Shown here piece after piece: positions 19,101 to 27,809 of a stretch of DNA of 64,000 bases. The notes under the pieces were generated by a model, which was given only the letters and a program-made list of their open reading frames with translations, was not told the origin of the DNA and ran no database searches. The position numbers and the translations under genes are program-made. The stretch covers positions 2,046,001-2,110,000 of the forward strand of contig NZ_OCSR01000001.1 in NCBI RefSeq assembly GCF_900230185.1, written 5' to 3'. Origin of the DNA: Burkholderia sp. OK233. GTDB taxonomy: Bacteria; Pseudomonadota; Gammaproteobacteria; Burkholderiales; Burkholderiaceae. Each line of letters starts with the position of its first letter. Position 1 is the stretch's first letter.

Positions 19101-19252
19101 CTTCTCCTGTGTCGACCAGAGTTAGCGCTTTAGCTGTCGGCCAGAGTTAGCGCTTTAACGCTTACTGTGGTCCCATGCAAAGCACTTACCCTGGTCCCAT
19201 ACACCGTATGACGGCCGGAGCCGGTGCTTTAGCACTTACTCCGTCCCTTGCA
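19101..19252 (+). repeat. Degenerate tandem copies of a dispersed palindromic repeat
   Basis: Three or four imperfect copies of a unit with core GTCGACCAGAGTTAGCGCTT and a right half CGCTTACTGTGGTCCCATGC. Copies begin near 19111 and 19137, a short half-copy is near 19179, and a diverged one lies at 19212-19252. The same unit, in opposite orientation and much more perfect, is at 52592-52640. Here it lies in the leader of the amino-acid permease gene (minus strand), touching its Shine-Dalgarno site. Confidence 0.8.
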
Positions 19253-19499
19253 GATTGCATCAGAACCATGTCAGCACCGCCTGGCATCGCTTGTGGCGCT
19301 GGGGACGGGGTGACGCGCATGCGTGCGCGGCGGTCCTAAAGCAGGTGCAACCGACGCGCGGCGCGTAGTTTAACGGTTGCACCCGCACGTTGCAGCGAAA
19401 CTAAGGGTTCTCCCTAGCAAAATTCTCGGACGAATAGCAAGCTTTGTAAGCAATTTTTACGCCAATCCATCAAAATCTTGTAAAGTTGGGATGAGAGTG

Positions 19500-19528
19500 T
19501 TGACCTTCGCCCGAAATCGCCGTATAAC
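19500..19528 (+). promoter_or_regulatory. Sigma-70 promoter of the cold-shock gene
   Basis: TTGACC (19500-19505), a 17-base spacer and TATAAC (19523-19528), close to consensus. Transcription would start near 19535, giving a leader of about 140 bases before the cold-shock ATG at 19678. Long structured leaders are typical of cspA-type genes and make their mRNA cold-responsive; the structure itself was not computed. Confidence 0.8.
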
Positions 19529-19677
19529 GTTCGGGCAGGATTTCAAGCGGCGAGTGAATTGGTCTTTCGTAGTTCGCCCATCAACGGTACTCCGGTTGGT
19601 CCCATTACCCCCTTCCTTGATTTTCATGCGCACCCATTGGGCTTCGGCCTTATTTACCATCTTTAGGAACAAGTAAT

Positions 19678-19881
19678 ATGGAAACCGGTACCGTCAAGTG
19701 GTTCAATGACGCAAAGGGCTTTGGCTTCATCACGCCGGACGGCGGCGGCGAAGATCTGTTCGCGCATTTCTCGGAAATCCGCACGGAAGGCTTCAAGACG
19801 CTGCAAGAAAACCAAAAGGTTACGTTTGAAGTGAAGACGGGCCCGAAGGGCAAGCAAGCTGCTAACATCAAGCCGGCGTAA
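19678..19881 (+). CDS. Cold-shock protein, CspA family
   Basis: 67 residues, a single cold-shock domain. RNP1 (KGFGFI) is at about 13-18 and RNP2 (LFAHF) at about 27-31. It binds single-stranded RNA and DNA and melts RNA structure. It starts [18 protein letters not shown] as in beta-proteobacterial CspA. AGGAA lies upstream of the ATG. It is a single-gene unit: its own promoter at 19500, a long leader, and a terminator at 19906. Paralogues are common, so a specific csp symbol is not assigned. Confidence 0.96.
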   Translation: METGTVKWFNDAKGFGFITPDGGGEDLFAHFSEIRTEGFKTLQENQKVTFEVKTGPKGKQAANIKPA

Positions 19882-19905
19882 GCAAGCACGCTTCCTTCTG
19901 GACGC

Positions 19906-19934
19906 AAAAAACCCCGCTTCGGCGGGGTTTTTTT
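19906..19934 (+). terminator. Rho-independent terminator after the cold-shock gene
   Basis: AAAAAACCCCGC, TTCG-type loop, GCGGGG and seven T. The symmetric A- and T-runs allow it to serve the converging Hsp70-like gene as well. Confidence 0.95.
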
Positions 19935-19992
19935 ATATTCGCCGTAACTGCATTCGGCGATTATCTTCGCAGTATGCGTTTGATCAATTTGG

Positions 19993-21243
19993 TTATCCGA
20001 ACAAACGCCGTGCGTGAATACCGAGACCTGTCGCGACGCTGGCGAGACGGTCGCCGAATACCGCTTTGGCATCCGGAAATGCCGCGGCCAATGCGCCCGA
20101 TAGAAACGCTAATCCGGTCGAGCCGCCCGTGAAGTAAATCGCATTGACGTCGCGCGGGGCCACACCGGCCGCCTGCACCGTATCGCGCGCCGCCTGCACG
20201 ATGCGCTGCGTCTCGTCCTGACCGGCCTTGATCAGTTGCGCTTCGTCGAATGCCAGGCGCAGGTCGTCTTCCACCTCGTCGAGGTCGATCACGGTCTCGC
20301 CACCCGCCGCCACGCCGATCTTCGCTTCTTCCGCGTGAGCAGCCAATGCATGGCCCAGGCGGCGTTCCACAACACGCATCAGGCGGTCGTGATGTTTGGT
20401 CTGGATGAACAGATGCCGCATGAGTGCGAGTTCGCTGACGCGCTTCGGGGCGTAGACGGTATTGATCAGGTGCCAGGTGGCCAGATCGAAATAGATGCGG
20501 CTTGGAATCTCACGGCCTTCGGGATCGAGCGTCTGATAACCGAGTTCGCGCAGGATCGTCACCAGTTCGACACGGCGGTCAAAATCGGTGCCCGCGACGT
20601 GCACACCGTGATGGGCCAGCACGTCGTCTTTACGCTCGACGCGCTTCACCCGCTCCGGCCCTACTCGCACCAGCGAAAAGTCCGACGTACCGCCGCCGAT
20701 GTCGGCCACCAGCACGAGTCCCTCTTCCGTCAGATGCGATTCGTAGTCGAACGCGGCCGCGATCGGCTCATACTGAAAGTGAATCTCCCGCAAACCGACA
20801 GAACGCGCCGCCGCCTCGAGCTGCTGCTGCGCCATCTGGTCCGCGCGCTGATCGTCGTCGACGAAGAACACCGGACGGCCCAGCACGGCGCGGCTGATTG
20901 GGCCACCGACGCTCTTCTCGGCCGAGCGCTTCAGATGGTCGACGAAAATCGCGATGATGTCCGTGTACTTGATCGCCGAACCGTCGCCGAGATCGGTCGA
21001 GTTCTCAGCGAGCGGCGAGCCGAGAATACTTTTCATCGAGCGCATCAAACGGCCGTCAAAACCGTCGATGTACGCTGCTAACGCCGCGCGCCCGAATTCG
21101 CGGGTGTTCTCGTCGGTGTTGAAAAAGACGGAGGTCGGCAGCGTCGTATAAGCACCCTCGACCGGCGCAAGCCTAAGCGCACCGCCGTCTGGGACGGCCA
21201 CGGCCGAATTGGAAGTACCGAAGTCAATCGCGCAATAGTTCAT
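19993..21243 (-). CDS. Hsp70 family protein, YegD-like
   Basis: 416 residues covering only an Hsp70/actin-type ATPase domain, without the DnaK substrate-binding domain. The phosphate-1 loop CAIDFGTSNSAVAV is at residues 4-17, the phosphate-2 region is VLVADIGGGTSDFSLV near residue 190, and the adenosine-side motif IYFTGGSTGLAFL is near residue 370. It resembles E. coli YegD, a chaperone-like protein of unknown role. It is divergent from the MFS gene, whose upstream reading frame touches its start. Confidence 0.88.
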   Translation of the reverse strand: MNYCAIDFGTSNSAVAVPDGGALRLAPVEGAYTTLPTSVFFNTDENTREFGRAALAAYIDGFDGRLMRSMKSILGSPLAENSTDLGDGSAIKYTDIIAIFVDHLKRSAEKSVGGPISRAVLGRPVFFVDDDQRADQMAQQQLEAAARSVGLREIHFQYEPIAAAFDYESHLTEEGLVLVADIGGGTSDFSLVRVGPERVKRVERKDDVLAHHGVHVAGTDFDRRVELVTILRELGYQTLDPEGREIPSRIYFDLATWHLINTVYAPKRVSELALMRHLFIQTKHHDRLMRVVERRLGHALAAHAEEAKIGVAAGGETVIDLDEVEDDLRLAFDEAQLIKAGQDETQRIVQAARDTVQAAGVAPRDVNAIYFTGGSTGLAFLSGALAAAFPDAKAVFGDRLASVATGLGIHARRLFG

Positions 21244-21433
21244 GGCAGGAATCGCCGCTCACGGCTGGCGCGGACAGAAAGGGGAGCGGCTTTGTATCAC
21301 GAAAGCCCAATCAGCATCAACTGACGCTTTCCGGGATGCCCGCAATACTGGCCAAGGTCCGCTCAACGGAACAAAAATTGCTGAATTCGACAGGATACGC
21401 CGCCAATTTTCGGTAATCAGGAGACTTGTACCA

Positions 21434-22909
21434 ATGAGCGCGCCGCCTACCGCCGCTGTCCACGAGAAAAACGCCGCCGTCATTGAAACCGACCTGCCCT
21501 CGCGGCTCGACCGCTTGCCATGGGGACGCTTTCACTCGCTGATCGTCGTCGCGCTGGGCGTGACGTGGTTGCTCGACGGTCTCGAAGTGACGCTCGCAGG
21601 CGCTGTCGCAAGTGCGTTGAAGTCTAGCCCATCGTTGCGCTTTACCAACGCCGACGTGGGACTCACCGGCAGCGCCTACATTGCCGGCGCCGTGCTCGGC
21701 GCGCTCGGCTTCGGCTGGCTGACCGACCGGCTCGGCCGTCGCAAGCTGTTTTTCATCACGCTCGCGCTGTATCTGGCCGCTACCGCGGCGACCGCGTTTT
21801 CGTGGAATCTCGCCAGTTTTCTGCTGTTTCGCTTTCTCACCGGCGCAGGCATCGGCGGCGAGTATACGGCGATCAATTCGACAATCCAGGAATTCACGCC
21901 CGCGCGGGTGCGCGGCTGGACCGATCTCGGCATCAACGGCACCTTCTGGGTCGGCGCGGGGCTCGGCGCGGCGGGCTCCTTGATCCTGCTCGACCCGAGT
22001 CTGCTGCCGGGCGACTGGGGCTGGCGCGCCTGTTTCTTCATCGGCGCGGTACTGGCGCTGGGGATTCTGCCGATGCGCATCTGGGTGCCCGAAAGTCCGC
22101 GCTGGCTGCTGACGCACGGCGGCGAACGCGATGCACGCTCGATCGTCGACGGCATCGAAACGCGCTTTCGCAGCGAAGGCCATGCACTCGCCGACGACGA
22201 CCTCACGCGGCTAAGACTGCGGGCACGCGGACATACGCCGCTGCGCGAGGTATTTCACACGCTCTTCAATGTGCACCGACGGCGCGCGCTGGTCGGCTTA
22301 TCGTTGATGACCGCGCAGGCGTTCTTCTACAACGCGATCTTTTTCACCTATGCGCTGGTGCTGACCGATTTCTATCAGGTGCCGGGCGACCACATCGGCT
22401 GGTATCTGTTGCCGTTCGCGCTCGGCAACTTCCTTGGACCGCTGGTGCTCGGCCGGCTCTTCGACATCATCGGGCGACGCAAGATGATCGCCACGACTTA
22501 CGCGCTGTCCGGCATCCTGCTGACGCTGAGCGGCTATCTGTTCGAGCAGCAGATGCTTACCGTCGTCACGCAGACGATCGCGTGGATGGTGGTCTTTTTC
22601 TTCGCCTCGGCGGCCGCGAGTTCGGCGTATCTGACAGTCAGCGAATCATTTCCGCTGGAAATCCGCGCGTTGGCGATCGCGGTGTTCTACGCGTTCGGCA
22701 CGGCGCTGGGCGGCATCATCGGCCCGGCGTTTTTCGGCCGGCTGATCGATACCCATCAGCGCAGCGAAGTGTTCGTGGGCTATCTGGTCGGCTCGGGGCT
22801 GATGCTCGCGGCAGCGGTGATCGCCGCGATCTGGGGTGTGGATGCGGAACGCAAGTCGCTTGAGAATGTCGCCACGCCGCTCTCGAGCGTCGCGGACGGC
22901 GAGGAATGA
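21434..22909 (+). CDS. MFS transporter, sugar-porter-like
   Basis: 491 residues, twelve predicted membrane segments. The MFS loop 2-3 motif is GWLTDRLGRRKLFF, the matching loop 8-9 motif is GRLFDIIGRRKMI, and PESPRWLL after segment 6 is typical of the sugar-porter/NiaP branch. Substrate cannot be told. I chose the ATG at 21434 because CAGGAGA lies 9 bases upstream; the frame is open further up but has no ribosome-binding site. It is divergent from the Hsp70-like gene. Confidence 0.88.
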   Translation: MSAPPTAAVHEKNAAVIETDLPSRLDRLPWGRFHSLIVVALGVTWLLDGLEVTLAGAVASALKSSPSLRFTNADVGLTGSAYIAGAVLGALGFGWLTDRLGRRKLFFITLALYLAATAATAFSWNLASFLLFRFLTGAGIGGEYTAINSTIQEFTPARVRGWTDLGINGTFWVGAGLGAAGSLILLDPSLLPGDWGWRACFFIGAVLALGILPMRIWVPESPRWLLTHGGERDARSIVDGIETRFRSEGHALADDDLTRLRLRARGHTPLREVFHTLFNVHRRRALVGLSLMTAQAFFYNAIFFTYALVLTDFYQVPGDHIGWYLLPFALGNFLGPLVLGRLFDIIGRRKMIATTYALSGILLTLSGYLFEQQMLTVVTQTIAWMVVFFFASAAASSAYLTVSESFPLEIRALAIAVFYAFGTALGGIIGPAFFGRLIDTHQRSEVFVGYLVGSGLMLAAAVIAAIWGVDAERKSLENVATPLSSVADGEE

Positions 22910-22984
22910 ACCACGCGCCTCGAACGACCCGGACGGCGGGAAACGAACGACGCGTCTTCGAGAGCCGTTGACGATCCGGAATAA

Positions 22985-23011
22985 AAACCGCGCGGTCAGC
23001 GCCGCGCGTTT
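22985..23011. terminator. Hairpin between converging MFS and nitroreductase genes
   Basis: A GC-rich stem (CGCGCGG paired with CCGCGCG, loop TCAGCG) flanked by A-rich sequence on the left and TTTCTTT on the right. It fits a weak bidirectional terminator. Confidence 0.6.
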
Positions 23012-23039
23012 CTTTGTCACCACCAAGGCCACGAGGAAC

Positions 23040-23633
23040 TCAGAAGACCTTCTTCCAGCCACCGCCATAGGCGATCTCGGCAAGCGGCAAACGCTGACGC
23101 ACCGACTTCTCGCGCTCACGCAGCACCGGATCGAGCTTATCGACGTCGCCGTAATGGCCGAGCGAAATGATGGCGATCACGTCGACGTCGTGCGGCAGTT
23201 TGAACGCCGTACGAAACGCGTTCGGATCGAAGCCACTCATCTGATGCGCAGCAAGACCGAGCGCATGTGCCTGCAGCACCAGCGCCATCGCGGCAGCACC
23301 CGCGTCGTACGGCGCGCAACGGTTCACTTCGCCCTTGTTGGTGAGCGTGTGCGTGGTCACCGCGATCAGCACCGGCGCCGACGCATTCCAGCCCTGGTTG
23401 AACGGCACCAGCGTGGCGAAAGCCTGCTTGAACGAGACTTCATCGACACTACGGTCGAATACGAGGAAACGCCACGGTTGTGCGTTATACGAAGACGGCG
23501 CCCAGCGTGCCGCTTCGAGCACCGAATGCAGATCCTCGCGGCTCACCGGCTCGCTCGAATAGGCGCGCGGGCTCCAGCGACCTGCAATCAGCTCGTGAAT
23601 GGCAACTGCGGTAGGGGCGGGTTTGTTGGTCAT
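23040..23633 (-). CDS. Nitroreductase family FMN-dependent oxidoreductase
   Basis: 197 residues. The FMN-binding start is GRWSPRAYS near residues 18-26, followed by AARWAPSSYNAQPWRFLV, the usual nitroreductase signature. These enzymes reduce nitro compounds, quinones or enals with NAD(P)H; the natural substrate is unknown. I chose the ATG at 23633, with GAGAGAAG upstream, over a start at 23657 or further out. It is a lone gene between two hairpins. Confidence 0.88.
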   Translation of the reverse strand: MTNKPAPTAVAIHELIAGRWSPRAYSSEPVSREDLHSVLEAARWAPSSYNAQPWRFLVFDRSVDEVSFKQAFATLVPFNQGWNASAPVLIAVTTHTLTNKGEVNRCAPYDAGAAAMALVLQAHALGLAAHQMSGFDPNAFRTAFKLPHDVDVIAIISLGHYGDVDKLDPVLREREKSVRQRLPLAEIAYGGGWKKVF

Positions 23634-23753
23634 GCGCTTCTCTCGGTCGAAATTCATGATCGACGGGCGGCTGCCCGGGGCTTCATAGCATAACCGGGCT
23701 GAGCCGCTCGCGCTCCAACAAGTGCACACTTAGTTTTCACTTCAACTGCAATG

Positions 23754-23781
23754 ACAAACGGCCTCGTATGAGGCCGTTTGT
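23754..23781. terminator. Perfect hairpin between nitroreductase and MFS genes
   Basis: A perfect 12-base-pair inverted repeat (ACAAACGGCCTC, loop GTAT, GAGGCCGTTTGT). There is no long T-run. It lies downstream of the MFS gene on the minus strand and upstream of the nitroreductase gene, so it is probably the terminator of the MFS transcript. Confidence 0.65.
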
Positions 23782-23819
23782 CCCGGTTCGCTGTGTTCGC
23801 CGTGCGCAGCGGCGCAGCT

Positions 23820-25103
23820 TTACGCCGCCTGCGGCTCCGGCACCTTGGCCGGCCGGTTGATCCGCAGCACGATCACGGCGGCAACCAGGCACAGCCCGCC
23901 GGAAATCATCGATGCCACCGTGTACGTGCCGAGGCTCGCGCGCAGCATGCCCGCACCGAGCGCCGCGAAGGCCGCACCAAGCTGGTGGCCGGCCACCACC
24001 CAGCCGAACACGACCGGCGCCGCTTCCTTGCCGTAGACATCGGTTGCGAGACGCACGGTGGGCGGCACGGTGGCGATCCAGTCAAGTCCGTAGAACACCG
24101 CGAACAACGGCAGCCCGAAGAAATCGATGCCGAAGGCGTGCGGCAGATACATCAACGACAAACCGCGCAGACCGTAATACCAGAACAGCAGCACGCGGCT
24201 ATTGAAGCGGTCCGACAGCCAGCCCGACAGCGTCGTGCCGAACAGATCGAAGATTCCCATTGCGGCGAGCAGGGAGGCGCCCTGCACTTCGCTCATGCCG
24301 TAGTCGCCGCACATTGCGATCAGATGCGTGCCGACGTAACCGTTGGTGCTCGCGCCGCAGATAAAGAAGCTGAAGAACAGCAGCCAGAAATCACGCGTCT
24401 TGCTCGCCATGGCGAGCGTGCCGAAGGCGATGGCCAGCGGATTCTGCCTGGTCACGGAGGTAGAGATTGGAGAGTCGGCTGGTTCGCCGAACGGGCGCAA
24501 CTTCATATCCGCGGGCCGCTCCGGCAACAGGAACGCGACCAGCGGCAAGACAACCGCCGCCGCGCCCGCGACGACCCACACCACCTGACGCCAGCCGTAA
24601 TGCTCGGCGATAGCCGCGAGCATCGGCAGGAACACCAGTTGGCCAGTCGCCGAACTCGCCGTGAGAATCCCCATCACGAGGCCACGATGCGTGGTGAACC
24701 AGCGCGTCACCACCGTCGCGGACAATGACAGCGCAGCCACCCCGGTCGAGCCACCGACCATCACGCCCCAGATCAGAATCATTTGCCACGGATGCGTCAT
24801 CAGCGAGGACAGCGCCACGCCGGCCGCCATCGTGCCGAGCGCGATCAGCAAAGTAGGACGCACACCAAAGCGCTGCATCGCCGCGGCCGCGAACGGCCCC
24901 ATCAGTCCGTAGAGCGCGATGTTCACGGAGATGGCGAGCGAAATCGTCGCACGGCTCCAGCCGAATTGATGCTCCAGCGGCACCATCATCACGCTCGGCG
25001 TGGCGCGCGTGCCGGCCGCCGCCAGCAGCACCAGAAACACTACCGCCACGGTCAACCAGCCGTAGTGGAAACGTCCGCCAATCAGTCTCGCTGCCCAGTT
25101 CAT
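23820..25103 (-). CDS. MFS transporter, OFA/monocarboxylate-like
   Basis: 427 residues with twelve predicted membrane segments. The family features include FHYGWLTVAVVFLVLL at the start and GWLSDRFNSRVLLF at the middle loop, as in the oxalate/formate antiporter and monocarboxylate branch. The start at 25103 follows GGAGAA. It is divergent from a TetR regulator, and the 154 bases between them hold two palindromes, so I infer that the regulator controls this gene. The transported compound is unknown. Confidence 0.86.
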   Translation of the reverse strand: MNWAARLIGGRFHYGWLTVAVVFLVLLAAAGTRATPSVMMVPLEHQFGWSRATISLAISVNIALYGLMGPFAAAAMQRFGVRPTLLIALGTMAAGVALSSLMTHPWQMILIWGVMVGGSTGVAALSLSATVVTRWFTTHRGLVMGILTASSATGQLVFLPMLAAIAEHYGWRQVVWVVAGAAAVVLPLVAFLLPERPADMKLRPFGEPADSPISTSVTRQNPLAIAFGTLAMASKTRDFWLLFFSFFICGASTNGYVGTHLIAMCGDYGMSEVQGASLLAAMGIFDLFGTTLSGWLSDRFNSRVLLFWYYGLRGLSLMYLPHAFGIDFFGLPLFAVFYGLDWIATVPPTVRLATDVYGKEAAPVVFGWVVAGHQLGAAFAALGAGMLRASLGTYTVASMISGGLCLVAAVIVLRINRPAKVPEPQAA

Positions 25104-25170
25104 CGGTTCTCCAATCGACGCCTGCCCCGCAGGCCGCGCCGCTCGCATTGTTACGACTTCGGTAAAGGAC

Positions 25171-25190
25171 TTGTGACAGATCTGTCACAA
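25171..25190. promoter_or_regulatory. Perfect 20-base palindrome, probable operator
   Basis: TTGTGACAGATCTGTCACAA is a perfect inverted repeat in the region shared by the divergent MFS and TetR genes. It sits 67 bases from each start codon (MFS 25103, TetR 25258), a fitting place for a TetR-family dimer or another dimeric regulator. Confidence 0.7.
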
Positions 25191-25206
25191 TAGTGTTGCG
25201 ATGTTA

Positions 25207-25222
25207 GTTACTGGTCGGTAAC
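25207..25222. promoter_or_regulatory. TetR-type operator-like palindrome
   Basis: GTTACTGGTCGGTAAC, with perfect GTTAC/GTAAC arms, resembles the TTAC-N-GTAA operators of many TetR-family repressors. It lies 36 bases before the TetR gene start, consistent with autoregulation. Confidence 0.65.
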
Positions 25223-25257
25223 ATGTCAAGGCATCAATTCAATTCAGGTGGTATCCC

Positions 25258-25899
25258 ATGTCCGACAGTGAAACCCTCAAGCCAACCGGCACACGGCGAG
25301 CGCGCGGCACGCAGACGGCCGGCCCGGAGGCGCAGCAGCATCTGCTGCGCGCCGCGGACGAACTGTTCTATCGCGAGGGTGTGCGGACAGTCGGCGTCGA
25401 CGCGGTGGTCGAGCGCGCGGGTGTGAACAAGATGAGCTTGTACCGCCAGTTCTCGTCGAAGGACGAATTGGTGATGGCGTACCTGGAGCGCAAGGACGAG
25501 CAATTTTTCGGCTATGTGGAGAAGAGCTTTGCGAAGCATCCAGGCGAACCGGCCAGGCAGCTTCAGCAATATTTCGACGACCTCGCGGTGCGTGCATCGG
25601 TCGACGATTACCGCGGCTGTCCTTTCGTGAATGTGTCGGTGGAGTTTTCCGACACGACGCATCCGGCGCGGCAATTCGTGTTTCGCAACAAGGAGCGGCT
25701 CATGGCGCGGCTTCTGGAACTGACAACCGCGGCAGGCGCCGACGATCCGGTGGCGTTGGCCAACGGACTGGGTTTGATGATCGAAGGCGTGTACGCGGCC
25801 AGCCAGACCTACGGCCCCGGCTGCGGGCCGATTCTTGCCGCGCCGAAGGTGGCGGCGCAGTTGATCGCCGCGGCATGCGGCGGGACGCAAGCGGGTTGA
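25258..25899 (+). CDS. TetR/AcrR family transcriptional regulator
   Basis: 213 residues. The N-terminal helix-turn-helix spans about 22-70, with the recognition segment VDAVVERAGVNKMSLYRQFSSK near residues 43-64. The C-terminal ligand domain carries the pattern NVSVEF / HPARQFV seen in TetR relatives of the YcdC/AefR type. The ligand is unknown. Divergent placement from the MFS gene and the two palindromes suggest local repression of that transporter and of itself. Confidence 0.9.
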   Translation: MSDSETLKPTGTRRARGTQTAGPEAQQHLLRAADELFYREGVRTVGVDAVVERAGVNKMSLYRQFSSKDELVMAYLERKDEQFFGYVEKSFAKHPGEPARQLQQYFDDLAVRASVDDYRGCPFVNVSVEFSDTTHPARQFVFRNKERLMARLLELTTAAGADDPVALANGLGLMIEGVYAASQTYGPGCGPILAAPKVAAQLIAAACGGTQAG

Positions 25900-25984
25900 G
25901 ATTTGGGCCGTCCTGTTGCGGCTGGGTGCGGATCGATGCCGGTCCGCGCCGTTAGAATGGCACTTTCCTCTTTTGCTGCTTGCC

Positions 25985-26539
25985 ATGCCGCCGCCCGCCG
26001 AATCTCATGATGCTGTTATCGCCGCCACTCGTCATTGGCTGACGGAGGCCGTGATTGGGCTCAATTTGTGCCCCTTTGCCAAAGCCGTGCATGTGAAGGG
26101 GCAAATTCGCTATGCCGTGAGCGACGCCGTGGATATGGAAGGGGTGTTAGCCGATCTCGAAACCGAGATTCAGGCGCTCGTCGCGGCGAATCCTGATGCG
26201 GTGGATACCACCCTCCTGGTTATACCGAACGCACTCAGCGATTTTCTCGACTATAACGATTGCCTGTTTTTTGCCGAGAGAATGATCAAGCAACTTCGGC
26301 TGGAAGGCATTATTCAGATTGCCAGCTTTCACCCGCATTATCAGTTTGAAGACAGCGCGCCCGACGATATCGAGAACTATACGAATCGGGCGCCCTATCC
26401 GATTTTGCATCTGCTTCGTGAAGATAGTATCGAAAGGGCGGTTCAGGCTTTTCCCGATGCAGAAACTATTTATGAACGGAATCAGGAGACCCTTCGGCGA
26501 ATTGGTCTTAAAGGCTGGAATGAATTGATGAGAAAGTAA
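25985..26539 (+). CDS. DUF1415 family protein
   Basis: 184 residues. The conserved DUF1415 signature VIGLNLCPFAKAV is at about residues 23-35, with a Cys-Pro pair, and the distal motif IQIASFHPHYQFE near residue 115 is also typical. Function is unknown. The second half is visibly richer in A and T, with many A/T-ending codons (for example the last 25 codons), unlike the neighbouring genes. It ends at a hairpin facing the converging methyltransferase gene. Confidence 0.88.
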   Translation: MPPPAESHDAVIAATRHWLTEAVIGLNLCPFAKAVHVKGQIRYAVSDAVDMEGVLADLETEIQALVAANPDAVDTTLLVIPNALSDFLDYNDCLFFAERMIKQLRLEGIIQIASFHPHYQFEDSAPDDIENYTNRAPYPILHLLREDSIERAVQAFPDAETIYERNQETLRRIGLKGWNELMRK

Positions 26540-26543
26540 TTCT

Positions 26544-26570
26544 GGCGGTGGCTATGAAAAAGCCACCGCC
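26544..26570. terminator. Bidirectional hairpin
   Basis: GGCGGTGGCT, a 7-base loop and AGCCACCGCC form a perfect 10-base-pair stem between two converging genes. No extended T-run. Confidence 0.65.
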
Positions 26571-26580
26571 GCAGGACGGA

Positions 26581-27423
26581 TCAGGCCGAGACAAAGAACC
26601 TTTCTTTCAGCTCCTCGATCCCGAGCGTCTCCATCACTTCATTCAGTCTCTCGGTTGGCCGCCGCCTCGGCAGATCCTTGAACTGGGCAATAATCAGTTC
26701 GTTCTTCATGGAATGTTCCCACCCGACCAGCTCGGTCACACTCACCTGATAACCATGCGCTTCCAGCTGCAGGCAGCGCAGCACATTGGTAATCTGGCTT
26801 CCAAATTCCCGGGTATGCAGCGGATGCCGCCAGATCTCGGTCAACGCATTCCCCAGCGATTTACCCTTGTTCTGCCGTAAAACCCCCGCCACCTCGGCCT
26901 GGCAACACGGCACCACCACGATGTATTTCGCACGCTTTTCCAGAGCGAACCGGAGCGCGTCGTCAGTCGCGGTATTGCACGCATGCAGCGCCGTCACGAT
27001 ATCGATCTGCGCCGGCAAACGGTCTGACGTAATCGATTCCGCCACTGACAAATTCAGGAACGACATCCCCTTGAAGCCCAGCCGCCCGGCCAGCTCCTCG
27101 GATTTCGTCACGAGATCCTCGCGCGTCTCGATGCCGTAAATGTGCGATGCCCCACCAGCGGCGTCCTGAAACTCCTTGAAGAAAAGGTCATACAGGATAA
27201 AACCTAGGTATGACTTGCCCGCGCCATGGTCGACGAGCGTCACCGCGCCTTGCTGCTCCTTGAGGTCTTTCAGCAGCGGCTCGATGAACTGGAACAGGTG
27301 GTAGACCTGCTTCAGCTTGCGGCGGCTGTCCTGGTTCATCTTGCCGTCGCGCGTGAGGATATGAAGCTCCTTCAGCAACTCGACGGACTGGTTCGGACGG
27401 ATTTCGTGGGTTTTGCTGGACAT
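26581..27423 (-). CDS. Class I SAM-dependent methyltransferase (METTL25/GSTCD-like)
   Basis: 280 residues. The SAM-binding site is VTLVDHGAGKSYLGFIL near residues 61-77, with the motif TALHACNTATDDAL near residue 145 and VVVPCCQ near residue 170, a pattern of the Methyltransf_32 domain found in METTL25 and GSTCD relatives. The HACNTATD and PCCQ motifs are conserved in that group. The substrate is not known. It converges with the DUF1415 gene. Confidence 0.83.
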   Translation of the reverse strand: MSSKTHEIRPNQSVELLKELHILTRDGKMNQDSRRKLKQVYHLFQFIEPLLKDLKEQQGAVTLVDHGAGKSYLGFILYDLFFKEFQDAAGGASHIYGIETREDLVTKSEELAGRLGFKGMSFLNLSVAESITSDRLPAQIDIVTALHACNTATDDALRFALEKRAKYIVVVPCCQAEVAGVLRQNKGKSLGNALTEIWRHPLHTREFGSQITNVLRCLQLEAHGYQVSVTELVGWEHSMKNELIIAQFKDLPRRRPTERLNEVMETLGIEELKERFFVSA

Positions 27424-27809
27424 CGTGGGAGACCGCCATCGATTGCAACGCGAACGTGCGACAGATGACGGAAAAAAGGAAAAGTTGCTGCCAGTTTACC
27501 CAAAGCGCAGGCCGCTCACCTAAGGAGCCGCGTCGACCATGCGAGAAATGCCACAAACCTGGAACACTTCCTGCTCAAAACGCAATATGCGGGACGTGTT
27601 CCGATGTGGCTTGAAAGCATCTTGCGGGCCGGCTCACTCGATGGCGTAAGCCGTGCCGCGCATAACAACAAGCTGCCGGCCGTGGCTTCGATCACGCGAA
27701 CCGAATGCATGTGGGGAGGACGGTCCCGGAACACGGACCGAACGTTACGTAACCAGCAGCGCGCCGCGATCTCAAACGGACGCGCGCCTGGAAAATAGAA
27801 GAGGCAGCA
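27424..27809. other. Intergenic region, 386 bases, nothing assigned
   Basis: Lies between divergent genes, so promoters for both must be here. I see an AAGAGG ribosome-binding site before 27810, but no convincing -35/-10 pair. A 64-codon open frame at 27604 has no ribosome-binding site and no family features. Confidence 0.5.

Noticed and set aside
19626..19676. 16-codon ORF ending two bases before the cold-shock start
   Set aside because: No ribosome-binding site and no unusual residues; probably chance within the leader.
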